Shown piece after piece: positions 1-10,705 of a DNA stretch of 64,000 nt. The notes below the pieces were generated by a model that was not told the origin of the DNA, made no database searches, and worked only from the letters and a program-made list of their open reading frames with translations. Where the stretch lies: contig NC_079514.1 in NCBI RefSeq assembly GCF_000801105.2, positions 10,788,001-10,852,000 of the forward strand, written 5' to 3'. The translations under genes and the position numbers were made by a program. The stretch is from Raphanus sativus (lineage: Eukaryota; Streptophyta; Magnoliopsida; Brassicales; Brassicaceae). Numbering within the stretch: the first letter of the stretch is position 1; each line of letters opens with the position of its first letter.

Positions 1-761
1 TTAATAGGAGTATATCAAATAAGTATTTGTATAGTAGAAAGATTTTTTATGAGCACCTCTTTTTACATTGTCACTCTTTTATAAAAAGTAATCAATAAGA
101 AAATGAGGGTATTCTCTTAAATTCGTTGAACAATTGTCTTGGATTATACGTATTATTTTTCACGATTTTCGCATCTAGAAAATGTCTTCTCTGATTCAAT
201 GAATGTGTGTCTTTTAAGCTATAGTAATAATTAGGTTTATTGTTTTCGATAAAGAGACCTCATAAACGGAGTAGTTTCGATTCATAACCCACTAAACAAA
301 TACTCCACATTCATTCATTCTCGAAACAAATGGTTTCATTCACTGCTTTTACTTTGATGTTATGTTAGTTAATACTTAATGGAATGTTGTTGGTCATCGG
401 GGAAGACGTTAAATTAAAGTCTCACCAGATTTTTGGATGGATTAACGAGGACAAAAGACTCAAGCGAGATAACACATATGTCTGCGCCAATAAGAACACT
501 GTGCGTAACACATGATAAAAGTATTTATTTAAGAGAGAAGGAGACCACTAACGCACGCTTTTATAACCAAAAAGCTTGACAAAAAAATAATAACCAAAAA
601 GCTTCGAACATAACGCGACTGCGTTAGCGACAAAGACTGAGCGTTTAGTAGGGGTCTCTATAAACCCTTTACTTTTAAGGGCTCCATATTTTCCAAACTT
701 GGAAACATAAAGATCCCTAAAAAGAAAAGAAAAAAACCCCATTTCTCAGCCTCCACTGAAT
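1..761. other. Intergenic flank upstream of the first small gene
   Basis: I see no convincing coding region here. A TATA-like TATAAA at about 659-664 lies roughly 100 bases before the ATG at 762 and could serve that gene. The rest is AT-rich single-copy-looking sequence without obvious repeats. Confidence 0.5.
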
Positions 762-1079
762 ATGAGTGAGAAGCTCGTTTTCAGAAGCAACGGTGGTGGT
801 GGTGGCGGCGGCGGAGACCGTTACTTCCATGGAGAGTATCTGGAGAAGAGACAGCTGTTTCTCAGGAGCTACCAGTTCTCCAGGAAACAGAGCTTCAGGG
901 AGAAGGTTACTAGATCTGTTAGGAGAGTGAAGAGGTTTGTGTGGACACAGCTGAGATCAACGAGGAAGTTGAAACGCGTTTTCTGGTCTCGACTCAGATC
1001 GGCGTTTTTCTTCCGCCGCAGACGCTTTTTCCGTCTCCTTCATTTACACCAAGACGAACCTTATTACAACTGCTTCTAA
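762..1079 (+). CDS. Small arginine-rich protein of unknown function (105 aa)
   Basis: A single-exon frame starts at a true ATG and ends at TAA. The protein opens with MSEKLVFRSN, then has a run of eight glycines at residues 11-18, and the rest is strongly basic, with many Arg/Lys and aromatic residues and an RRRRFF-type segment near the C-terminus. There is no signal peptide, membrane segment or known catalytic motif. A TATAAA box about 100 bases upstream and an AATAAA at 1164-1169 downstream give it normal gene borders. The basic character would suit a nuclear or nucleic-acid-associated protein, but that is inference only. I do not recognise the family beyond small basic plant proteins. Confidence 0.65.
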   Translation: MSEKLVFRSNGGGGGGGGDRYFHGEYLEKRQLFLRSYQFSRKQSFREKVTRSVRRVKRFVWTQLRSTRKLKRVFWSRLRSAFFFRRRRFFRLLHLHQDEPYYNCF

Positions 1080-2225
1080 AAAGGTTTTAGAGAGATTTGG
1101 GAAAACGCTTGAGTCAGTTGTGTGATTGTTCCGTTCTTTGATTATGTTTTTGCTTTTTGCTCAAATAAATCATTGTATAATCTCCGTTAATCAGATGATT
1201 AGTAAGCTTAATCGAAGTTTTAGAATTATCATTTTTTTCTTTCTTTAATTAAATCTGGTTTCTGGAATGGGGAAAGTCAACAGAAGGTTTATCGTGTCAA
1301 TGTGTACGGAGCGAATCATGCAAGAAACGTGAGAACTTGGCGTTGAATTACAAATTTACAACACAGTTTTAAGACACGAAGTCAGGGAGTGGTTCCTCTT
1401 TGCGTGTCCCTTGGTCAACTTGTTCAAAGCTGGCGTCTTCGTTCTAATGGGCCTAAGTCTTAAGCAAATTATAACAACACTCGGCCCATAGTGTATAGTG
1501 GAAATGTTGCTGGGTGTCTCACATGTGGCCCAACTATTGAATCTCTTGTTCAAACATCTCATTTAGTTGTATGTACATAGTAACCATTTTGTTGCAGTAA
1601 CCTCCTTTTTCAGAACGTTTTATTGAAGCTAATACAAAAATAATTATAAGAAAATAAACCTTTGAGACTTTTGTCTTTCTCATCTCATCCTCCCTTCTAT
1701 TCATGTGTTCCAAATGATTAGTTAGTGGCTTCTCTTCTCTTTAATCTATTAGTTAAGATATAAAACTTCTTAAGATTTAATCATTGCACATGGCTCTCTA
1801 TTTTCCTATTCACTATAACACCAATTCTTTATATTTCTCTCTCTTTTCTTTTGGTATGTGACAGCCAAAAGGTAGACACATAGGTCAAATACATGGCAGC
1901 TGCATGCAGTCACTCTCTGACTTGTGTGGTTAAACAAGAACTGAACAAAATTCAGAAGATTTGGGGATTTGTAGTTTTTAATAAATACAAAATAAACATT
2001 ATAGCCATGTGCTTTCAGAATCTTTCCCTCACTCTCTTTTTATCATTTAATGGAACCCATTAGTTTCTCTCATCAATAATCATCAAACTGTTCTTTGTTT
2101 GTTACTAAACTGTTTCTTCTTTTCTTAGTTTTAGAGGTACTTTCAAACTACTTCATCAGCAAAATCTTTGAAAAACGTCATTTCCCCTTGTTTTGTATCT
2201 TCCAGACAACAACAATAAGATCAAG
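1080..2225. other. Intergenic region, no gene seen
   Basis: It contains the probable 3' UTR and polyadenylation signal of the upstream gene (AATAAA at 1164-1169) and the probable promoter and 5' UTR of the gene starting at 2226. No coding frame is convincing and no transposon ends were found. Confidence 0.5.
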
Positions 2226-2528
2226 ATGCTGCGGATTCTTGGTAAGTACCGGTCAAGATCATCGTGCCAGTACCAAAAGCTAAGTCATCATCACGAGAAG
2301 GTCACGAAAAGACCTAACCTGGGGAAGAAGCTCGAGGGTAGGACAAAAGGGTTTAGACTAAACCGACCAAGGAGGCTGGTTCTTAAGGCATTGGTTTTAC
2401 CAAGAAGGATCTTGAGCATTTACGCGCGCATGACAGATAAAATGAACACAGAAGGTTTCTATCCCAATCTCATTCTCTCTTCTCACTGGGGCTTCCCTAT
2501 TGTATCAGAGAAGAAGCTCATATTTTGA
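2226..2528 (+). CDS. Small basic protein of unknown function (100 aa)
   Basis: The frame starts at the ATG at 2226 (MLRILGKYRSRSS) and ends at TGA. The first two thirds are rich in Lys, Arg and His, including KRPNLGKKLEGRTKGFRLNR and RRLVLKALVLPRRILS. The C-terminal third (YPNLILSSHWGFPIVSE) is more hydrophobic and looks conserved in style with other small plant proteins of this type. There is no signal peptide or transmembrane helix. An AATAAA at 2661-2666 gives a plausible 3' end. One oddity is a strong splice-donor-like GGTAAGT 14 bases after the ATG, so an alternative spliced form cannot be excluded. Function is unknown. Confidence 0.6.
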   Translation: MLRILGKYRSRSSCQYQKLSHHHEKVTKRPNLGKKLEGRTKGFRLNRPRRLVLKALVLPRRILSIYARMTDKMNTEGFYPNLILSSHWGFPIVSEKKLIF

Positions 2529-2913
2529 CCTTTGTGACTTCATATAAACAAAGAGAGATCCAAAACAGAGGAATAATGGAACTGCAACCAAATGCTATAT
2601 ACATATAATGTAAAACCAAATGCTGCTTTTAATCTTATATGTTTGTTTCTGTTTTCTAATAATAAAACGACTTTACATTACTCATGTTTGGTCCACAAGC
2701 TACAGATATAGATAGTCTCCCACATTATCTTCCATACTAGTAAGCCAAGTGTGTATCAAACTGATCTTTGTACTGAGCGTATGTATATCCTCCCTTTTTG
2801 CATATATATTTTTGAAAATTTCACACTCAATACTCAAGAGAGCTTAATCTCTTTAAGACGTCCGATGTGCCATGTTAACTGCAATGCTAGTAACTAGAAA
2901 TCGAGTTCCAAGT

Positions 2914-3143
2914 CAGTGGCGGACCGAGGATTAAATTTAACATGGGTCAAACTATGTACATAAAAAGGAAAAACAAGTAAAATTTGTCACCAAGGAGATT
3001 TGAACCGTGGTTTAGGGGGTGTCAGAGGCTGAAATATACCAGGAGAGCTACTATTTTCCATTGTTTCTACGGACAAAATCATATTTATTCACATTTAAGG
3101 GGTTGCAGGTGACACCCTATTGGTGTACATAGGTCCGCCACTG
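2914..3143. mobile_element. hAT-type MITE (230 bp) with tRNA-like interior
   Basis: The ends form a perfect 12-bp terminal inverted repeat, CAGTGGCGGACC on the left and its complement on the right. The element is flanked by an identical 8-bp duplication, TTCCAAGT, at 2906-2913 and 3144-3151, the target-site length of hAT elements. There is no coding capacity. On the minus strand the interior holds a pol III-like A box (TAGCTCTCCTGG, 3039-3050) and B box (GGTTCAAATCT, 2996-3006) with tRNA-like spacing. A related element lies at 57553-57771. Confidence 0.88.
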
Positions 3144-3664
3144 TTCCAAGTACATTATATAGCATTACTTTGTCTGTGGATTAGTCGTTGAGATATACTA
3201 GTGAACCCACTAAAAACAATTTATTTAATATAATTGCTGGAGATTAAGCGTGACAGATAAAGCATCAATTAAGGGAGAGCAAAAAGGTAAGAAGAGAGAT
3301 TAGCATGATAAAGGAGATGACCACTTTACAGAACATAAAACACTTTACAAAACAGAATGTGATGATTTATGACAAACACCTTTTTTTATATGTGCTATAG
3401 TGAGAAGCAACACATTTAAATATTGAAGCTTGTCTGTAAAGTAACACTTTGAGAGAACCAAAAAGTATCACTATAAAGCTGTAAAGGGGTTGGTGAAAGC
3501 CAGTATTGTAGAGAAGCTGATGTGACAAGAAGAAGGTTGTATGAGGAGTTTTGTGTGTAAGAAGATGTGGTGGGTTGTACATCGAAGGACGAACAAGAAG
3601 AACTTACATCGCGATTGTGAGGTACATGTAGCAAGAACCTGAGGTTGAGATTCATATATTTTCA

Positions 3665-3973
3665 ATGTTAGACATGGAAATTTCTATAAGAAAAACTGTT
3701 GTAACTTCACAGAACAAGAAGATATGTGACTTGGGGAAAGACTTGGAGGAGATACTAAAGGGGAGGCTAGAGACCATAGAGGAGGAACCAGAAGAAGAAG
3801 AGCGAGAGCGGTTAGGAGAATCACAGAAGCCAATGTTGGTTAAGGCTAAGATGAAAGTGGAGAAGGGCAAGGCAATAGTAAAAGCAAAAGTTAAAAGTGG
3901 GAAAGTGTTTTACATGTTGTGTGTTATTGGTTTAGCCTCTAAACGTGGTTTTAATGATCTTGTTCTTCACTAA
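3665..3973 (+). CDS. Doubtful small ORF (102 aa)
   Basis: An open frame from an ATG at 3665 to a TAA. The protein has a Glu-rich acidic middle (about residues 29-52, EEEPEEEERERLGE), then a Lys/Val-rich repeat-like stretch (KAKMKVEKGKAIVKAKVKSGK), then a short hydrophobic piece (VFYMLCVIGLA) and a short tail. That order would fit a soluble charged protein with a weak membrane-associated C-terminus. It matches no family that I recognise. The composition is more protein-like than chance ORFs nearby, and the following sequence is pyrimidine-rich as in a 3' UTR. It could also be one exon of a longer gene or non-coding. The flanks 3152-3664 hold nothing else that I can name. Confidence 0.35.
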   Translation: MLDMEISIRKTVVTSQNKKICDLGKDLEEILKGRLETIEEEPEEEERERLGESQKPMLVKAKMKVEKGKAIVKAKVKSGKVFYMLCVIGLASKRGFNDLVLH

Positions 3974-4728
3974 AATTCCTCTCAACTCCTAATTTTCTTC
4001 TTTATATTCTTGACTTTTGTTTTCTTCACTTGACTGTGGATGTATATAAATCTATAAGTGTGTATTTATATCTGCTATACTTGTGTAATGCAGTTTTATG
4101 TTGGTCTTTGTTTCGTTTCTTTATTTCTCTGGTAGAGTATTCTTTTATGTAGCTGATCGATACATAATATTTGGTGCAACTCAGTAGTCAAGCTTAGGAT
4201 TTGATTTGTTGTCTTATTACTATAAGAGCTATGTACGTAAAAGATACAACTGTAACTAGTATTAACATAGGACTCCTCTCTATTCTGTATATTGTACTCT
4301 TTATACTCGATCATAGTCGATCCGACCCAAAATTAGCATATTAATACTTGTTCAAACATTCCCTGATGAATAATAAAAAAAAACTGACATCTTGAGAGGA
4401 CGTATCATCCACATCAAAAATATAAAAAAGGTCATAATATATAAGAGAAATGAACTGATTCACTTGTCACCAATTTTTATGTTTGAAGACCATCTAAACC
4501 GATCATGATCACCACATGTTTTTTTTTTGTTTGACTAAAGGCTTACCACGAGTATTCTTGTCACACTTACTAAATGAAAAGAAAAATTGAAGTCACGAAT
4601 CAACCATGCATCAACTAATCACCACGAGGCTTATACCGGTTTAGTATTAACTTCCAAAACTCATGAACTTCTGAGTTTCTCACATAGTATATAAGTTTGT
4701 TTTTTAATAGTATAGATAATTGATATGA
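3974..4728. other. Intergenic region with the probable promoter of the FAS1 gene
   Basis: No gene is visible. A TATATAA sequence at about 4688-4694 lies some 40 bases before the ATG at 4729 and is a plausible TATA box with a very short leader. Confidence 0.45.
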
Positions 4729-5331
4729 ATGATGATTCCAATAGCAGCTAGTACGAGATCTCTTTGCCTAATTATAGCTCCCTTTCTTTTCCTTTTTCTC
4801 ACGGTTCTTGCCTCCACCGAGCCACCTACGACTCCCATATTGAGACATGACAACCAAAGCAGCGACCTAGTCTCTGCCATTGCCGACATGGTTAGGGAAT
4901 CTTATAACGGTTTTGGCACCCTACTCCTTCTCCATGCCCTGAACGATACGAATTTCTACAAGAACCAAGAGATTACTTTCTTGATGCCTAGCGACGACCA
5001 TCTTTCTCAAGCAGACATGAGCCAAGAGAGTCTTGAGACATTTATACTAAGACATACGATCCCTGCGTGGCTTATGATCAACCACATGCTTCGTTTCCCA
5101 AACAAAACTCTTGTACCTTGTAGCATCCCTGATAAAATGTTCATTATCACAAAATCTGGTAGGTCGGGGGGACTGTATGTGAACAATGCGAGGATCGTTT
5201 CACCTAATATTTGTCGGAATTCTCGCGTAGCTTGCCATGGAGTGAGTAACGTTATTACATTCAGCGAAGACTCCTTTTCAAAAGCAATGTTATCATCCGT
5301 TCGTGAAAGAATCACATCGTCCAGGCACTGA
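4729..5331 (+). CDS. Secreted fasciclin-like (FAS1 domain) protein, 200 aa
   Basis: The intact single-exon frame encodes an N-terminal signal peptide (hydrophobic LCLIIAPFLFLFLTVLAS, about residues 12-29) followed by one FAS1 domain at about residues 45-180. The FAS1 hallmarks are visible: an H1-like segment ITFLMPSDDHL, a central ILRHTIPAWL and an H2-like VACHGVSNVITF. Three N-glycosylation sequons (NQS, NDT, NKT) are present. There is no C-terminal hydrophobic tail, so it is probably secreted to the wall rather than GPI-anchored, and it lacks long Pro/Ala/Ser arabinogalactan stretches. FAS1 proteins act in cell adhesion and wall assembly. Its place next to the HIPP, FEN1 and pectin acetylesterase genes suggests orthology to Arabidopsis At5g26730 (from memory). 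Confidence 0.85.
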   Translation: MMIPIAASTRSLCLIIAPFLFLFLTVLASTEPPTTPILRHDNQSSDLVSAIADMVRESYNGFGTLLLLHALNDTNFYKNQEITFLMPSDDHLSQADMSQESLETFILRHTIPAWLMINHMLRFPNKTLVPCSIPDKMFIITKSGRSGGLYVNNARIVSPNICRNSRVACHGVSNVITFSEDSFSKAMLSSVRERITSSRH

Positions 5332-5979
5332 AGCTCTCTATGTCTTTACCAATTTACCACACAAATTTGAAAGGTGTGGGGTAATCTTCTAAAGTCATAA
5401 AGAAAAAAGTTGTAGATTTCTCAAAGTCATGTTGTTTGCAAATTTATATTTCCAAAGAAAATGGGTGAATCACTTTCCTAAATCATTCAACCAACCAAAT
5501 ATATTAAAATGATATCTCTAAATCATTAATTCATTTCCCTGATTAGTTGAAACAAAACTGTCCACTTGTTGTTTTCTCAAACATTTTCCCAATTCACCAC
5601 ATAATACGATTATTTCATATGATTAAATAGAATATTTATATATGATAGAGACTGGTGAAAGTATGCCTAAACAGTGAAATTAATTTGTTACCACGGTAAG
5701 TAGTACATACCTTTAAATCTTTAATTAATTGAGAGAAAAAAAAAACCGAACCGAATTAATTAATTAGTAAATTAAACAAAGTCGTTAAGCACGAGATTAG
5801 TGGTTAGAAACAGAGAAAAGATAGAGCCAGCGAAGATTTTTAAAGAAACCTAAAGTGTGAAGCGCCGTGGAGGAGACAAAACAGGAGGAGAGCATAAACA
5901 AAATCAAACTCCTATTTTTCCTTCCTCGACCACCAGATCGATCGAGAATCTCTTACGGTCCAAAACCTGAGTCTGGTTA
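5332..5979. other. Intergenic region and 5' UTR of the next gene
   Basis: It is AT-rich to about 5800. The last 150 bases become purine-rich (repeated GGAG, GAGA), typical of a plant 5' UTR leading to the ATG at 5980. No gene is seen. Confidence 0.4.
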
Positions 5980-6393
5980 ATGCCTGGAAGCCACGGGGAG
6001 ATTACGGTTGATGATCAGAACGGAGTCGATAACAACGATCACAAGACGACGACCACGAGAAGGAGGAAGAAGAAAAAGAAGGAGGAGGATGATGATGGTG
6101 TTGAGAACGAGAATCAATTAGTAATGCCCTCGATTTCAAAACCCAGGAAGCGATTTATAGACAAATTCAGAAAGAGACCCAAATCACCAAAGCGACAATC
6201 TTCTTCTTCTGGGTCGAGTAAAGGAGGATGCTTTTCTTTGAGGAGACGTCGGAGAAGAGAGGAGGAGGAGGAGGATGGTTCTCCTTCTTCTCCAGTTTCC
6301 GACCCTAACGATGAAAGCTTCACTCATGAGATGCTGCGTGTTATGTTGGAGACTAATGATTTCTGCTCTAATGAGTGTAATCCGCATCGATGA
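5980..6393 (+). CDS. Charged, probably nuclear protein of unknown function (137 aa)
   Basis: An intact single-exon frame from an ATG to TGA. Low-complexity charged blocks dominate: TTTTRRRKKKKKEEDDD near residues 23-40, a basic KPRKRFIDKFRKRPKSPKR block near 54-72, a Ser run, and LRRRRRREEEEED near 87-99. The C-terminal 30 residues (ESFTHEMLRVMLETNDF, then CNPHR) are not low complexity and look like the conserved core. The basic clusters are good nuclear localisation candidates. There is no catalytic motif. The long purine-rich leader upstream supports expression. By position it may correspond to At5g26720, but I am not sure of that match. Function is unknown. Confidence 0.7.
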   Translation: MPGSHGEITVDDQNGVDNNDHKTTTTRRRKKKKKEEDDDGVENENQLVMPSISKPRKRFIDKFRKRPKSPKRQSSSSGSSKGGCFSLRRRRRREEEEEDGSPSSPVSDPNDESFTHEMLRVMLETNDFCSNECNPHR

Positions 6394-7937
6394 TTTTGTG
6401 TTCAGTTTTGATTATTTGGACAAGGTGGGGGGAGTGATTCTTGTTATAGATTTTTTCTTTCTTTTCTTTGCTCAATCTGTATAGAATTTTATTTCCTTAT
6501 GTTACAGACCAATGACGATGATAATCATCTTCATCATTAAGCAATTGTGTATGGAATCTGATTCGTATTGATACGGTTAGGATACAGTTTTCATTGGATT
6601 GAGTTAATTTTTTAGCTTTGTAGGAGATCAGAAGGTCAATGGTTAGATTTTTAGATATGTTCATAATATGTTTGGATGGTAAGATATTATTCAAGACCGA
6701 CAGACAGTGCTTTATTTGAACAAGTTCAGGTGCTCACGCCTTTGGTTTATAGGTCCTACAGTTACGACTAGTACCAGGACTGAATGTAGCCAGATTATAG
6801 CTGATCGCCTGTTGTGACTTACGGATGTCTCAGCAGATTGTGATGATGAATGTTCTAGGGTATGGTTGGGTATTTGGTTGAGGAATATGTTCCTCCCACA
6901 TGTCAACATATTTGAATGTATCAGACAACAGCGGGATTCGAGAATTGATGTGTGTTTGAATAATAGGTGCTTATATTGGTGACGTTATTGTTGCTGTAAT
7001 CATTAATCAAGGAAGCAATCTCAATTGCTCATGTAAGTTCTGACATGTTTAAGTTCTTATCATATAACCAATTGTACAATGGATGTGTCCAAAGAAGAGC
7101 AGCAGTTTGAGCAATTGTATTTAAGGTGATTTTGCTGTGTGAGTATGGTAGCTAGTAACTACTTCTCATTTTTAGGTTTATTGGAGTAGAGTTTGTTTGT
7201 TGTCATCTGTATACTGTTATTAGTCATAGACTGATTACCAAAGAAGTAGTGTTGTCATTGTTCAGATGATGGAAACAGATTGATGCATATTTGCTTGCTT
7301 AGGCTTCTTTGTTGGATACCCTTAATATAGCAAAATTACTGTAGATTGATGCATATTTGCTTTGCTTAGGCTGCTTTGTTGGATAGCATTAATATAGCAA
7401 AATCACTGTTCTGCTCATGTACGTACCTACAAATCTACAATGCTAGTAGACAGATGACCTGAGCATAGTTTTGGAGGATACAGTAGATCCTAATCACAAA
7501 ACATTTGTTTTGTCAATTGAAGACTTTTGTCGTCTACTTATCAATTTTGTCAAAGTTGAATACTTTATGGGCTGTAGTGGGTAAAAATTGCAATTTGAGT
7601 CCAAGTGATGTTAAAGAAAAAAGGAAAAAAAAACTTGTGGTCTCTAAAAAAATGTATTTCACCCAAAAGTAATAATAAGAAAAAAAAAAAAGAGAATGTA
7701 GAAAAATTAGAATGGTTTATTGTTTGGAAACTATGAATAAAAATTGAGTGATTAGCTTTACATTTATCACATTTTCAGAAAAATAAAATTTAATTATAAT
7801 TCAGTTACTTTAAAATATTAATAAAATAATCACAAAAATTTATGGTTGATGATGCTCTAAGAGTAACTTGAATGGCAAGTTTCTCAATTAGATCTCTTTC
7901 CCTTTCTTTTTTCTAAATTATAGTATAAAAACCCTAA
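6394..7937. other. Non-coding region with a 66-bp tandem duplication
   Basis: No convincing gene is found. Two imperfect tandem copies of a 66-bp unit start at 7277 and 7343 (both AGATTGATGCATATTTGC). A lone Harbinger-like end, GATGCTC followed by TAA, sits at 7851-7860, but no matching left end was found. The right edge is the TAA target copy (7935-7937) of the next transposon. Confidence 0.5.
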
Positions 7938-8393
7938 GAGCATCATTAACGCTCGTGGTTAGTGCATTGCTTAGGGTTAAATTTAATTTAAAAAAAAAAA
8001 TAGAAAAGGAGAAAACACGGCGCTTAATTAAGCCCGTGAAACCACGCTGCTTATTGTGCACGTGTCAAGAAAAGAGAGGGACGAGCTTCGGTTACGCTTG
8101 AAACCAAAACAAACTTGGTTTTGTCTCTCTCTCTCTCTCTCCTCTCGAAGCCAAGCTCCCGACGAAAAGGCGATTCGTCTCGGTGGCTCTGCTATCGTCG
8201 GTGACTTCTCCCTCGGTGGCTCCACGTCGACGATCTGGATGGTGGTTCTCCTAGAAGGCGATGGACCTCTCGCGACGCTGGCTCTCCTCAAATCTCCAGG
8301 TAAGCGTTTCTTGTGATCTTCGATTTGCATGTGTTTAGATTATGAATCCTATTGTTCTGATCGGCTGTTTTTTGTTTGTTATATGTTGATTAG

Positions 8394-8865
8394 GTGTATT
8401 GGTGGCGACGGAGCTCTCTCTCTCTGTCGGTGGCGGCTCCGGTTCGTCGAAGCAGTGGTCCGGGACTGTCCGATGATGATATGGAGGAGAGGTTGGCGGG
8501 TGTTCCCGTTGCTTCGACGAACACGTTTACTCAACCAGATGAAGATGCGGAGGCGTTGTTCAACCAGATGAAGATTATGGGAAGTCTCTAGGTTATGTTG
8601 TTCTGTAAGGAGGAAGATGCGGAGGCGTTGCTCAACCAGATGAAGATTATGGACCCTCGGATGAAGAAAGAAGGTTCCAAAGTTGTTGCTCTTGCTCTTT
8701 AGTAAGGTGAAAAGGGAGTTTGTTTTAGTCATATACTTAGTAGTGTTGTGTTTCTTGCTGTTCTGATTTTTTTGTTTGTTGTTGTTGCAGGTGTTCCAGT
8801 TAAAAGTTAATGGTGTGGCGTTTAGGTTGATTCCTGAGTCTACTCAAGTTAAAAATGCTCTCAAG
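8394..8865 (+). pseudogene. Captured fragment of a TIC22-type chloroplast import gene
   Basis: Inside transposon A are pieces of a gene matching Tic22-III, a protein of the chloroplast envelope intermembrane space that takes part in preprotein import. The piece at about 8450-8510 reads SDDDMEERLAGVPV. The piece at 8607-8699 reads KEEDAEALLNQMKIMDPRM then KKEGSKVVALAL. The piece at 8791-8865 reads VFQLKVNGVAFRLIPEST then QVKNALK. Between the last two lies an 84-bp intron (8707-8790) with GT and AG borders, and the last piece ends at a GTATG donor. The family reads continuously across that junction (ALALSKVFQLKV), but an extra T at 8700 makes an in-frame stop. A segment encoding EDAEAL..NQMKIM is duplicated at 8544-8585. 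The kept intron shows capture at DNA level, not through mRNA. Confidence 0.82.
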
Positions 8866-9588
8866 GTATGTTGATTTTGGTGTTAATAATATTGTTACAG
8901 ATAATGTGTCAAGAGATTATGCATTATGTATTTGGCTTTAGATACTGTGCTGAGGTTTCTGGTAAAACAAGCATTTTTTTTCTTTAATCATCTCATCTAT
9001 AGTTTGTGTAATCATCAGTTTTGATCCGAAAACCTTTAATATATTGAGTGTTTTTATTTGAAAATATATTAAGTGGTGAAGCTTCTGTTTATATTTGTTT
9101 GTTTGAAACATTAACTAGTTTCTGTGTGTTTGTGTGACTGTGTCTTAACATGCGAGGATGGAGGGTAGAAGCCGAAGGAAGCTCATTCAAAGCAGAGGAG
9201 TGCATTTGGTCTTCGCGAGACAGGTAAATGTCTTCTTAGTGAATTCATTGAAAGCTTTAGGTTGAGTTAGTCATTGAAAGCTTTTGGTTGAGTGATGAAG
9301 GGGTGCTGAAGTGTAATTAATGTTTTGTTAGCAGTAGAATAGGGTTGTGTGATAAATAGAAGTGATGGTTAGCTAGAAACCGTAATTGATTTTCTTACTT
9401 GTACTCTGTGATTAACATTTTTTCAATATCTTTGTGGTTAATGAGTTAGATAAATGTCTACTCCATTTGGTTGTGTGAGTGATGAATGCATCTCTCTTAT
9501 CCTCTATTAAACTCGCCTTCTTCCATCTCTCTTATCTTCCATCTCTCTTTTCCATCTCTCTTTTCTATTACCTCAAACATATTCAGAA

Positions 9589-10434
9589 ATGGATTCCAAT
9601 CCATTTTTGAATTTAAATTTCGTTAGTGGCATAGGTTTACAATCTTCCCCCATTCCTTTATTTGGCACGCAAGCCACACAAGATGCAAACTTCGAGCAAG
9701 CCAATCCACCGCAGCGTAAAGAACGGAGGGTTTGGACAGCAACAGATGATGTGGTCCTCATCAGCGCTTGGTTAAACACCAGCAAAGATCCTATCGTTGC
9801 GAACGAATAGAAGTGTGGGACCTTCTGGAAGAGAATAGCAGACTACATGGCTGCTAGTCCGAAGCTTGCAGGCATTGAAAAAAGAGAGCAATTGCACTGC
9901 AAGAATCGGTGGCACAAGATCAATGATCAAGTCTGCAAGTTCTGCGGAGCATATGAAGCCGCAACAAGAGCCAAAACTTCAGGCCAAAATGACAATGATA
10001 TTCTCAAAGAAGCTCACGTTATCTACTTCAACAAATATAACAAAAAGTTCAGTATGGAACACGCCTGGAAGGAGCTTCGCTATGACCAGAAGTGGTGTCT
10101 TATATCTACGGACAAAACCTGTAAAAAGAGAAAAGGTGAGGACGATGTTGACTCCTCAACATCTCACGCAACTGACAATGTGAGTGGTCAATCGGTTGAT
10201 GTAATGGAGCGGCCCCCTGGTGTTAAGGCTGCCAAGCGCCGCGGTAAAAAGCTAATGGAAGAGGACAAGGAGGTAGAGGGCTTTTAGCGGATGTGGCAGG
10301 TTAAAGAAGAGGATTGGTGTAGGAAAGAAAAGCAAGCCAAGATAGGTCTACTTGACCGTCTACTGGCTAAAACAGAGCCACTTGCTGACTATGAAGAAAC
10401 ACTAAAGAAGAAGCTCATTGCTGAGTTGTTCTGA
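9589..10434 (+). pseudogene. Harbinger A ORF1, Myb/SANT-like DNA-binding protein, broken
   Basis: Aligned by eye with the intact ORF1 at 14132-14998, this copy keeps frame from the ATG at 9589 (MDSNPFLNLNF) to TGA at 10432-10434, but has two in-frame TAG stops, at 9808-9810 (Gln codon in the intact copy, NEQ) and 10285-10287 (Glu codon, GEFE). The Myb/trihelix-like region (RRVWTATDDVVLISAWLNTS onward) and the C-terminal helical region (LLDRLLAKTEPL) are still recognisable. In PIF/Harbinger elements ORF1 helps bind DNA and bring transposase into the nucleus. Only base substitutions break the frame, so inactivation may be fairly recent. Confidence 0.85.
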
Positions 10435-10705
10435 ACTTAGTCAGTTCTCCACTTGTTATTTGTTTCATGCTAGTCTCGTTGCTGTTTCATGTTCTTGTTT
10501 CATGTTATTGTTTGCTAGATGTTTCATGTTTTTGAATGTTGTTTGTTTCATATTAATGTACTTGCTATGTTTAAGGAATGAGAATGCTCTGCTGTTTCAT
10601 ATTATTGTTCTTCTGTTTCAAATTATTGTTCTTATGTTTCATATTCTTGTTACTTTCAGGAGCAATGGGAGTGGAATGGCAGGAGGAAATGACTCGTGAC
10701 AAATA

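Noticed and set aside
7841..7860. Harbinger-like right end GATGCTC plus TAA
   Set aside because: No matching left end with the same target copy was found upstream, so no element could be defined.
8028..8330. Open frames on both strands in the Harbinger A leader
   Set aside because: They lie in a CT-rich, GC-richer leader block with a splice donor (GGTAAGCG) near 8300; more likely a 5' UTR exon than protein coding.
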